Of a stretch of DNA of 64,000 bases, positions 46,625 to 53,785 are shown piece after piece (position 1 is the stretch's first letter; each line of letters opens with the position of its first letter). The translations under genes and the position numbers were made by a program. The notes under the pieces were generated by a model. It was given only the letters and a program-made list of their open reading frames with translations, was not told where the DNA came from and made no database searches. The stretch is from Shewanella denitrificans OS217 (lineage in GTDB: Bacteria > Pseudomonadota > Gammaproteobacteria > Enterobacterales > Shewanellaceae), in contig NC_007954.1 in the NCBI RefSeq assembly GCF_000013765.1, forward strand, positions 3,658,001-3,722,000, given 5' to 3'.

Positions 46625-47332
46625 CTATTCTGCTGTTGGTTCAAATAGCTCACCAGCTTTCTCTTTAATCAAATCGATACCTGCGTCAATGATTGGCGAA
46701 ATAAAGTCGGATGCTTTGTTCATTAAAGCTTCACCTGTATCTGATGCCACTTTGCTGGCCACCTTTTTAAAGGTGGCCTTTAAAACACCTGTAAATGATG
46801 TATCCGGTGCGCCAGCAGCTACCAAAACAGCCTTAATATCTTCTTTCTCTTGAGGAGATAAATATGACTGTATAAGCGCAGTAATAGCATCAAGACCCAG
46901 TTTAATAATACTAGGGGAAAATGAGCCATCGGAAACATAGCCAAGTTTTTGAACTTTTGAACGAAGATGATCTGAAACTAGAGGGTTGTCTACTTCAAGT
47001 ACATATAGATCACCATTCTTCTGAATTAGCGGCCTCTTTAGAAGACTTTTCACTTTTTTGTCTAAATCATCTTCAGAAGATAGTCTGAGCTCTCGATCGT
47101 AGATCAATCCGCGTGCCTTTGAACGCGTAACTTTCAGCTTTGATACAAATTCGTATAATTCTGGTTCATCCTCAATCGCTTTTAATTTTCCTAATACATT
47201 TAGAACGATTAACTCGACTTCGTTTTTAGGAAGAGCACCAAAAGCAGGTGTCATATAGCTTTGAAGAAAGTATGAAAGCGCAGATTTAGCATCTTCTTCT
47301 GTCGCGTCATTTACAATTTGATTGATATCCAT
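46625..47332 (-). CDS. Unknown 235-aa protein in an integron-like cassette
   Basis: I do not recognise this protein. The N-terminal half is helical and charged (SALSYFLQSYMTPAFGALP, then ELIVLNVLGKLKAIEDE), with a short beta/wing-like stretch KRPLIQKNGDLYVLEVDNPL near residue 98. The C-terminal 60 residues form amphipathic, glycine-spaced helices (FKKVASKVASDTGEALMNKA, then ISPIIDAGIDLIKEKAGELF), a style seen in membrane-active or oligomerising peptides. There is no signal peptide. It is followed by an attC-like site and then by the TIR-like gene on the same strand. No clear Shine-Dalgarno, which is common in cassette genes. Function unknown. Confidence 0.65.
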   Translation of the reverse strand: MDINQIVNDATEEDAKSALSYFLQSYMTPAFGALPKNEVELIVLNVLGKLKAIEDEPELYEFVSKLKVTRSKARGLIYDRELRLSSEDDLDKKVKSLLKRPLIQKNGDLYVLEVDNPLVSDHLRSKVQKLGYVSDGSFSPSIIKLGLDAITALIQSYLSPQEKEDIKAVLVAAGAPDTSFTGVLKATFKKVASKVASDTGEALMNKASDFISPIIDAGIDLIKEKAGELFEPTAE

Positions 47333-47367
47333 TCGAAGTATATTCCTTGTTTTATCCAGTTAATGAA

Positions 47368-47377
47368 GTTTAACGCG
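47368..47377 (-). other. Candidate attC core at the upstream cassette boundary
   Basis: On the minus strand CGCGTTAAAC contains GTTAAAC, a perfect match to the integron core GTTRRRY, 36 bases before the ATG of the 235-aa gene. A short self-complementary GTTAACCGC...GCGTTAAAC surrounds it. The rest of a full attC could not be recognised. Confidence 0.4.
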
Positions 47378-47713
47378 AATTGCGGTTAACATCCTAGAAT
47401 ACTCATTCCAAAAATCGTGTAAGATACTTAAATTGTCATTAATTTTAGCAACTTATCAGTTGGCACAAGGTTTTTCAATCCCTTTGATGCTAGATACTCT
47501 TTAGTGGAAAGAAGTAAGACTTTAGATAATCGAGAACCACTAGCTTCACATGATATAACTGCAGGAAGAGTTTATATTGTTATTTTTCAGCAAGATATAT
47601 TTAACTTCAGATAACACCAAGTGTTTTTACCACCCATTAAGATTGACATAACGAGAAGCAAAGTCGAACAGAGTAAGGTATTCAGTTCAGGCTGGATAAA
47701 AAACTATCACTTT

Positions 47714-47843
47714 AAAATTGAACCTGCCATCCATAATTGAACCAAATTGAACCTGCCATCCATAAACAAAATAGTCTAGTTTGAACCTAATTGAACCTGC
47801 CATCCATAAACAAAATAGTCTAGTTTGAACCTGCCCAACAGCG
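47714..47843. repeat. Iterated end motif of element copy A
   Basis: Three direct copies of TTGAACCTGCCATCCATAA, spaced by AATTGAACCA or ACAAAATAGTCTAG, and a fourth degenerate copy. Copy B carries a similar three-copy array at 50762-50869 with a 29-base unit. Confidence 0.8.
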
Positions 47844-48017
47844 CTTAATATGAAGTGTTCACTTTCTGGGAATATTATTACACCTCTAAAATTGGTTTTA
47901 CCTATTCACGCTGTGCGATTTGAGAGAATGATGAGTTAAAAATGCCAAGTCCAGACATGACGATTCGTCCTGTGAAGGGTTTCGGTACTGCTTTATATGT
48001 TCTTTTGAGTAAATGGC

Positions 48018-48995
48018 TTAGCTCGCTGCTAGATGCTGACAAGCGTGACAGTAATGCCGCCTTTGTTTTTCAAGGTGTTCACAGTACGCAGTTAATTCTT
48101 GCAAGGTGCCCACTGGGCCTTTGAATAACTTGCCAAATTCATTGATGATTTTAAGCCAGTTATCGGCAGGAATATTGAGTCGATTCAAGATGCTGTGACT
48201 GTTAGGGCTGATACAGCCTCTTTTATCATTTCGGACTGCTTTACCCGTATCTTCAACCAATTGCAGATAGTCTTTCAGATGAAATGTGAGCCCTTTAGGC
48301 ATGTCTTTACGCTCATTACCCACAAAAGGCAGCAGTGCTTTGGGTTGAGTGCCATTTAAGGCGGCGGTGATCCGGCGTTTAATGCTGGTAAAGTCCGAGG
48401 TTTCAGGGGTTTTGGCTATCGTTGAGCGGATGGGATTGAGGTCAACATACACCATGCAGGCAAGTACAGCGGCTTCATCGAGTAACGCTTGAGATTTAAA
48501 TCGGCCTTCCCAGAAACGCCCTGTGCATTCATCTTCTTCATTGGCTCTGCGGGCGATAGGCTCATTTAAGGCTCGCATAAACCAGGAAATATCGCTTAAA
48601 CGGCTGCGATACAGGGCAATGGTGTAGGTAAGCTCTAGCGCTTCATAATCTTCAAGGGTTTCACCCTTGGCAAATTTTTGAGTAATGTCAGTGCCTTTAA
48701 ACAGCAGATGCCACTGGTTTATCACTTCAATACCCGTCCAGCGATTGGCTTGATAAATGTCGATACTCAGCACGACATGCAAATGGTTGCTCATCACAGC
48801 ATAAGCTGCAACGTCGATTGCAAAAACCTCCGCTAATTTAAGCAATTGAGCCTCAACCCAGCCCCGTCTATGGTCATAGTTTTTACCAGAGAATTTATCA
48901 TCGCCGCAGAGATAGGCTCTTCTGACTACGCGACTACAACAATGGTACATGGGTGTATCTTCTACACTCACCTGACTTCTTCTAGGGCGCGGCAT
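48018..48995 (-). CDS. Y1/HUH transposase, copy A
   Basis: A 325-residue single-strand DNA transposase of the IS200-like Y1 superfamily (REP-associated type). The HUH metal motif is AYAVMSNHLHVVLSID with His71 and His73. The C-terminal part has LNEPIARRANEEDECTGRFW and LACMVYVDLNPIRS, typical of this group, where the catalytic Tyr is expected. The N-terminus MPRPRRSQVSVEDTPMYHC resembles other Shewanella/Vibrio members. It differs from copy B at only a handful of residues. Both copies are intact and could be active. Confidence 0.88.
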   Translation of the reverse strand: MPRPRRSQVSVEDTPMYHCCSRVVRRAYLCGDDKFSGKNYDHRRGWVEAQLLKLAEVFAIDVAAYAVMSNHLHVVLSIDIYQANRWTGIEVINQWHLLFKGTDITQKFAKGETLEDYEALELTYTIALYRSRLSDISWFMRALNEPIARRANEEDECTGRFWEGRFKSQALLDEAAVLACMVYVDLNPIRSTIAKTPETSDFTSIKRRITAALNGTQPKALLPFVGNERKDMPKGLTFHLKDYLQLVEDTGKAVRNDKRGCISPNSHSILNRLNIPADNWLKIINEFGKLFKGPVGTLQELTAYCEHLEKQRRHYCHACQHLAAS

Positions 48996-49056
48996 AAGCT
49001 CACCTTCGTTAATGTCTGTCCAGAGTGTAAGACTAGTTCAAAAGCCAATAATCTTC

Positions 49057-49738
49057 CATGGATGTGGCTGGCACCATTAACACCATGAAGGTGGATGGCA
49101 CCGTTAACAGTCCAAAACTAACGCGGATTTATACATTGCCTGACCTTCGCTGGTTATGTTTAACAACCCAATGTAGGCCTTGAGTTAACAAAAAAAATAA
49201 ATAAATACCCATTGCGATGACACCAAGCAATACAGGCCAAGTTGCAATGTACATATGTGACGCACCTTCATAGCATGGATGTGGCTGGCACCATTAACAC
49301 CATGAAGGTGGATGGCACCATTAACAGTCTGCACCGTTAACAGTCCAAAACTAACGCGGATTTATACATTGCCTGACCTTCGCTGGTTATGTTTAACAAC
49401 CCAATGTAGGCCTTGAGTTAACAAACAAAATAAATAAATACCCATTGCGATGACACCAAGCAATACAGGCCAAGTTGCAATGTACATATGTGACGCACCT
49501 TCATAGCATGGATGTGGCTGGCACCATTAACACCATGAAGGTGGATGGCACCGTTAACAGTCTGCACCGTTAACAGTCCAAAACTAACGCGGATTTATAC
49601 ATTGCCTGACCTTCGCTGGTTATGTTTAACAACCCAATGTAGGCCTTGAGTTAACAAACAAAATAAATAAATACCCATTGCGATGACACCAAGCAATACA
49701 GGCCAAGTTGCAATGTACATATGTGACGCACCTTCATA
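49057..49738. repeat. Three tandem copies of an element end joined to a gene tail
   Basis: Units begin at 49057, 49274 and 49507 (CATGGATGTGGCTGGC...). The first is 217 bases; the others are 233 because of an extra 16-base TCTGCACCGTTAACAG. Each unit joins the GGCACC-N-TTAACA end motif of element A to the last 145 bases or so of the membrane-protein gene and its downstream TTAG site. Only in the third unit does the sequence continue (after CTTCATAG at 49738) into the complete gene. Confidence 0.88.
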
Positions 49739-50065
49739 GAACTCGGGACGATCACGTATAAACACCAAGTAGCCCCATGCTAATAGGCCCAGAGTAAGTA
49801 CAAAATCAGCTGCCAAACGATAAATATTGATGCCCCATAGTTTAAAGCTTGTTTTAGCTGAGACTAGAAACGCTACAGCAGCAGGAAGGCCCGTGGCAAA
49901 ACCTGCGACCAAAACAGAGAAAGCCACATTTACATGAATGTCTGAAATAGAAGCATTACGCAGAAAATCGAGAAGTACGTTTATGCTTGCCATTACTATT
50001 AATGTTGAGATCAACACTACTCGCCACACACACTCTAATTCTCCACGACAAATTGAATAAACCAC
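49595..50065 (-). CDS. Small multi-spanning membrane protein, unknown function
   Basis: A 156-residue inner-membrane protein with about four hydrophobic helices (VVLISTLIVMASINVLLDFL; VAFSVLVAGFATGLPAAVAF; LAADFVLTLGLLAWGYLVFI; WPVLLGVIAMGIYLFCLL) and a basic tail KHNQRRSGNV. I recognise no family. A GGAG followed by GTG inside the frame could give a start 12 codons later. The last 145 bases of the gene are repeated twice downstream without the rest. It lies between the acetyltransferase gene and element A, and seems to belong to the cassette-like island. Confidence 0.6.
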   Translation of the reverse strand: MVYSICRGELECVWRVVLISTLIVMASINVLLDFLRNASISDIHVNVAFSVLVAGFATGLPAAVAFLVSAKTSFKLWGINIYRLAADFVLTLGLLAWGYLVFIRDRPEFYEGASHMYIATWPVLLGVIAMGIYLFCLLTQGLHWVVKHNQRRSGNV

Positions 50066-50226
50066 TATAAAACAACAACATAGAGCACTTTCGCTATGCG
50101 CTCAAGCAAGATTTAGGTGCTTCATTGCTAGAAGGTCAATATGGAATGTATTTCTGCTGCCTGTTGAGCTTGAGGCCAACCTAGTTCATACCAGACTCTG
50201 ACATCGATACCTCTCATTTTTACTCG

Positions 50227-50724
50227 TTATTTCTGTGTTACAAGCCGCGCCATATGGTAAGCATCAACATAGTGGCCATTTCTGAAAGCATAAGCTTTGG
50301 ACTCACCTTCTATTTCAAAACCAAATTTCTTGTACAGTTTGATTGCACGTTCGTTGTCCACATAAACCGTCAGTTCAATTCGCTTAAGGTTGAGCCAGTT
50401 GTCAGCCAAATCTATAACCGTTTCAAGTAGAGCGCTACCGACACCTAGGCCCTGAACCTTGTCTTTAATACCCATGCCGAATGTAGCTACGTGACGTCGC
50501 CTCGGATTGGTGCAGACTTCAAAATCTATATTGCCCACTACCTCACCATCGATGACCGCAACATACGCGTAAACATGGTCAGGTACATTTTGACGTCGTT
50601 TTTCCCACATATCAGCAGATGGAAATGGCAGTTGTAATGTGTCGCTGTAAGCATTCTGGCATTCATAGATTTCTTTTATCGCTTTGGCATCTGACGGCTC
50701 AGTCCGCCTTACTTCAATGACCAT
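50227..50724 (-). CDS. GNAT acetyltransferase, AaaT (YhhY)-like
   Basis: A 165-residue N-acetyltransferase. I choose ATG 50724 (MVIEVRRTEPSDAKA), right after AAAAAGGATT; the longer frame to 50871 reads through the transposon end. It is strongly like E. coli YhhY/AaaT: NTLQ-type SDTLQLPFPSADMWEKR near residue 30, the acetyl-CoA loop VQGLGVGSALLETVIDLADN near 97, RIELTVYVDNERAIKLYKKF near 122, and YVDAYHMARL at the end. AaaT acetylates some amino acids; other relatives give drug resistance. It begins 23 bases after an attC-type GGGCGTTATGC, so it looks like the first gene of a cassette. Confidence 0.82.
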   Translation of the reverse strand: MVIEVRRTEPSDAKAIKEIYECQNAYSDTLQLPFPSADMWEKRRQNVPDHVYAYVAVIDGEVVGNIDFEVCTNPRRRHVATFGMGIKDKVQGLGVGSALLETVIDLADNWLNLKRIELTVYVDNERAIKLYKKFGFEIEGESKAYAFRNGHYVDAYHMARLVTQK

Positions 50725-50746
50725 AATCCTTTTTCCCCAAAAAAAT

Positions 50747-50757
50747 GCATAACGCCC
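50747..50757 (-). other. attC 3' core remnant upstream of the acetyltransferase
   Basis: On the minus strand GGGCGTTATGC, the canonical right end of many attC sites (G/TTATGC cut), lies 23 bases before the acetyltransferase ATG. The remainder of the attC is missing, replaced by the end of element copy B, which begins 5 bases away. ACATAAC, near the membrane-gene tail at 49619-49625, would pair with it at six of seven bases. Confidence 0.55.
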
Positions 50758-50761
50758 GTAG

Positions 50762-52159
50762 AAAATTGAACCTGCCATCCATAATTGAACCAAATTGAAC
50801 CTGCCATCCATAATTGAACCAAATTGAACCTGCCATCCATAAACAAAATAGTCTAGTTTGAACCTGCCCAACAGCGCTTAATATGAAGTGTTCACTTTCT
50901 GGGAATATTATTGCACCTCTAAAATTGGTTTTACCTATTCACGCTGTGCGATTTGAGAGAATGATGAGTTAAAAATGCCATGTCCAGACATGACGATTCA
51001 TCCTGTTAAGGGTTTCGGTACTGCTTCATACGTATTTTTGTGTAAATGGCTTAGCTCGCTGCTAGATGCTGACAAGCGTGACAGTAATGCCGCCTTCGTT
51101 TTTCAAGGTGTTCACAGTACGCAGTTAACTCTTGCAATGTGCCTACAGGGCCTTTGAATAACTTGCCAAATTCATTGATGATTTTAAGCCAGTTATCGGC
51201 AGGAATATTGAGTCGATTCAAGATGCTGTGACTGTTAGGGCTGATACTGCCTCTTTTATCATTCCGGACTGCTTTACCCGTATCTTCAACTAATTGCAGA
51301 TAGTCTTTCAGATGAAATGTGAGCCCTTTTGGCATGTCTTTACGATCATTGCCTACAAAAGGCAGCAAAGCTTTGGGTTGAGTCCCATTTAGGGCTGCAG
51401 TTATTCTACGTTTAATGCTGGTAAAGTCTGAGGATTCAGGAGTTTTGGCTATCTTTGAGCGAATAGGGTTGAGGTCGACATACACCATGCAAGCGAGTAC
51501 TGCTGCTTCATCGAGTAGCGCTTGAGATTTAAACCGCCCTTCCCAGAATCGCCCTGTGCATTCATCTTCTTCATTGGCTCTGCGGGCGATAGGCTCATTT
51601 AAGGCTCGCATAAACCAGGAAATATCGCTTAAACGGCTGCGATACAGGGCAATAGCGTGGCTAAGCTCTAACGCTTCATAATCTTCGAGGGTTTCACCCT
51701 TGGCAAACTTTTGAGTAATCTCAGTACCTTTAAACAATTGATGCCAATGGTTTATGACTTCAATATCCGTCCAGCGATTAGCTTGGTAAATATCGATACT
51801 AAGCACCACATGTAGGTGATTACTCATCACAGCATAAGCTGCAACGTCGATTGCAAAAACCTCTGCTAATTTAAGCAATTGAGCCTCAACCCATCCCCGT
51901 CTATGGTCATAGTTTTTACCAGAGAATTTATCATCGCCGCAGAGATAGGCTCTTCTGACTACGCGGCTGCAACAATGGTACATGGGTGTATCTTCTACAC
52001 TCACCTGACTTCTTCTAGGGCGCGGCATAAGCTCACCTTCGTTAATGTTTGTCCAGAGTGTAAGCCTAGTTCAAAAGCTAGTAAGCTTCCATGAATGTGG
52101 ATGGCACCATTAACACAAAAGCCAATAATCTTCCATGAATGTGGCTGGCACCGTTAACA
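50762..52159 (-). mobile_element. HUH (Y1) transposase element, copy B
   Basis: The second 1.4-kb copy, bounded by AAAATTGAACCTGCC at 50762 and GGCACCGTTAACA ending near 52159. One end abuts an attC core, and the other end lies inside a CoA-transferase gene. Three 29-base units carrying TTGAACCTGCCATCCAT are at the low-coordinate end; two GGCACC-N-TTAACA motifs are at the other. Confidence 0.75.
51051..52028 (-). CDS. Y1/HUH transposase, copy B
   Basis: A 325-residue transposase nearly identical to copy A at 48018-48995. The HUH motif (AYAVMSNHLHVVLSID), the EEDECTGRFWEGRFK block and LACMVYVDLNPIRS are unchanged. Differences are scattered substitutions, for example DIEVINHWHQLF in place of GIEVINQWHLLF. 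Many silent changes also separate the two genes, so the copies are not from an immediate duplication. Confidence 0.88.
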   Translation of the reverse strand: MPRPRRSQVSVEDTPMYHCCSRVVRRAYLCGDDKFSGKNYDHRRGWVEAQLLKLAEVFAIDVAAYAVMSNHLHVVLSIDIYQANRWTDIEVINHWHQLFKGTEITQKFAKGETLEDYEALELSHAIALYRSRLSDISWFMRALNEPIARRANEEDECTGRFWEGRFKSQALLDEAAVLACMVYVDLNPIRSKIAKTPESSDFTSIKRRITAALNGTQPKALLPFVGNDRKDMPKGLTFHLKDYLQLVEDTGKAVRNDKRGSISPNSHSILNRLNIPADNWLKIINEFGKLFKGPVGTLQELTAYCEHLEKRRRHYCHACQHLAAS

Positions 52160-53345
52160 TGCTATCTGGCGCGAGCGCTAAATTAGCCCCGATGATCTTG
52201 GCGTTTATGTCGACTAATCCGAATTTTTTCATCCAGGCCACATCTTTGTCGGTAATGACTGGAGCTATGAGGCCTTGCTCAATGAGCACTTGAAGATCGC
52301 TCTTGGCTAACGGATTACAGATCATGTGTTGGTCTAACAAGGTTTGCAGCGCTAGATCATCGAAAACCAAACGCCTTAATATCCCCGCATTTCTAAGATG
52401 CATGAAGCCGTCCATGACCATTTCCGTTGCGCCGTAAAGTCCTTGCTTAAACGGCGAGATACCACCAATGTCTTTTACCAGCGTGCTGTCTAGAACGCTA
52501 TCTATCGCTGTTAACGCTTGGTGATAATCAGCATTGTTTTGATGGCGTAAAATCAATGCATTCACTATTGCGTCGGACAAGGCGCCAATGCCAATTTGCA
52601 GGGTTCCGCCATCTTTAACTAAGCGGCTGGCATGTAATCCAATAGCATGATCCACTAGGCTAACTGACTCGCGGGGAATACCAAACAAGGTTTGCGGTAT
52701 GGCATCATCCACCAGCAAATCAAAAATCGACTCGCTCACATCAGCATCACCGCCAAGAAAAGGCAGCGCTGCATTAACCACACCCACGACCATTAAGGGT
52801 TTATTGGCAGCTTGCATTTGTTCAATCAAATCCAGCATCACATCGGGATTACAGGAGAGGCTTAACCTGTCTCCCCGTTTAGCCACTTGCTGTACCACCA
52901 GATTCACCCCTGCGGCAACCAAATCTCGCGCCACATGGGTATAGTTTTGACTAATGTAGTTTTGTTGCGCGCTGGCATGATGCAATTGGCTGCCCGAACT
53001 GAAGTAAAACTCATGCAAACTAATATTATCGGGAAGCGTGTTTTGGTTTGCGTCATCCAAATAATCTAACCCAAGATAATCTTCGCCAAAATGACGCGCC
53101 GCAAAGGGGCCTAAAAAACGTTGCTCTACATCCGATTTAGCCTGCGGCACTTGCAATGAAAGCGCAGTGTAGATAGTGAGTTTACACTTATCGGGTTGTG
53201 ATTTTACCTTCTGATAGAGTCGATTTAACAGCCGATTCGGTTTGCCTAAACCGAGCGCGGTAGCGAGTATGATGTTCTCGCCACAGCGCTCAATAATGTC
53301 ACTGACTGCGGTATCGAGATCGTGTGATTTGACTAAGGGATCCAT
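52110..53345 (-). CDS. Acetyl-CoA hydrolase/transferase family protein, 3'-truncated by element B
   Basis: A CoA-transferase/hydrolase of about 411 residues, starting at ATG 53345 (a GTG at 53363 is also in frame). The N-terminal CoA-transferase domain is present (IILATALGLGKPNRLLNRLY near residue 25; SLSCNPDVMLDLIEQM near 150), and the second domain begins with LQIGIGALSDAIVNALILRH and YGATEMVMDGFMHLRNAGIL. The usual later C-terminal part is absent. The last 15 codons (LTVPATFMEDYWLLC) are read from the end of element B, the break being near 52159. The product is probably non-functional or altered. Confidence 0.75.
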   Translation of the reverse strand: MDPLVKSHDLDTAVSDIIERCGENIILATALGLGKPNRLLNRLYQKVKSQPDKCKLTIYTALSLQVPQAKSDVEQRFLGPFAARHFGEDYLGLDYLDDANQNTLPDNISLHEFYFSSGSQLHHASAQQNYISQNYTHVARDLVAAGVNLVVQQVAKRGDRLSLSCNPDVMLDLIEQMQAANKPLMVVGVVNAALPFLGGDADVSESIFDLLVDDAIPQTLFGIPRESVSLVDHAIGLHASRLVKDGGTLQIGIGALSDAIVNALILRHQNNADYHQALTAIDSVLDSTLVKDIGGISPFKQGLYGATEMVMDGFMHLRNAGILRRLVFDDLALQTLLDQHMICNPLAKSDLQVLIEQGLIAPVITDKDVAWMKKFGLVDINAKIIGANLALAPDSMLTVPATFMEDYWLLC

Positions 53346-53514
53346 GGTTGACTCTTGTTCCACAAATGTAAGGGCGATTAAACACTATTCACAGTGTAGC
53401 GATGGTTATCATAATTAACCCAAAGTTTAGAAGGCCATACCCACAAATTCGTCAAGAACGAATTTGAATAGCTTCAGCTAGCCCGAAAGGGTGAGCGCCA
53501 TGGATGGCTGCGAA

Positions 53515-53580
53515 TAAAAACGACCAGTACAGTTATCTTCTTGATTTTTTTGCCATGCTATTGACTCATTAAGACAACGT
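53515..53580 (-). pseudogene. Remnant of a Y1 transposase
   Basis: The minus-strand reading RCLNESIAWQKNQEDNCTGRF matches ALNEPIARRANEEDECTGRF of the two complete transposases in the same order. No start, HUH motif or C-terminus remains. Confidence 0.65.
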
Positions 53581-53586
53581 GCTCTT

Positions 53587-53662
53587 TTGAAGGATGCCAT
53601 CCTCAGCACTTTGATTAAACAGCTTACCGAAGCCGCGCTTAATACCGAACTTGAGAACATGA
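53587..53662 (+). pseudogene. N-terminal remnant of an IS256/Mutator-type transposase
   Basis: The reading LKDAILSTLIKQLTEAALNT and ELENM matches the conserved N-terminal 'L-L-x-x-L-I-K-Q-L-T-E-A-A-L-x-x-E-L-E' helix of IS256-family transposases. It becomes unrelated after the run of lysine codons, and the catalytic part is missing. Confidence 0.6.
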
Positions 53663-53785
53663 AAAAAAAGGTTTTATCAATGTGGGGTAGAGTAATACTT
53701 TCACGGATACTTATTATAGAAACGCGCAATGACCAGCTTAAATATAACGTGGGCATCTCGACACCCACGCTATAGAAGCCACATA

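Larger units (their letters stand above)
47714..49109 (-). mobile_element. HUH (Y1) transposase element, copy A
   Basis: About 1.4 kb nearly identical to copy B at 50762-52159. The shared sequence starts at AAAATTGAACCTGCC and ends at GGCACCGTTAACA, outside which the two copies differ. Each end carries iterated motifs (TTGAACCTGCCATCCAT at one end, GGCACC-N-TTAACA at the other) rather than terminal inverted repeats, as expected for IS200/IS605-type or REP-associated Y1 elements. The single gene is at 48018-48995. Confidence 0.75.
53346..53785. other. Transposase graveyard between the CoA-transferase and the next gene
   Basis: About 440 bases without an intact gene. Two short transposase remnants, on opposite strands, are listed separately. 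The rest is unremarkable. Confidence 0.6.

Noticed and set aside
45659..47332. The TIR-like gene and its neighbour as a classic CBASS operon
   Set aside because: No CD-NTase or nucleotide cyclase motif (GS with DxD pattern) was found in the neighbour or anywhere in the island, so CBASS or Pycsar cannot be claimed.
47714..47843. Regular repeats that might be a CRISPR array
   Set aside because: The spacers are not unique (they repeat as well), there are few units, no cas genes, and the same array recurs at the end of the second transposon copy.
47942..48124. Short plus-strand frames at the ends of both transposase copies (also 50975-51157)
   Set aside because: They lie mostly antisense to the transposase C-terminus and are duplicated only because the element is.
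53587..53775. A 62-codon plus-strand frame as a real gene
   Set aside because: The first third matches IS256-type transposases and the rest is unrelated sequence, so it is a truncated remnant.
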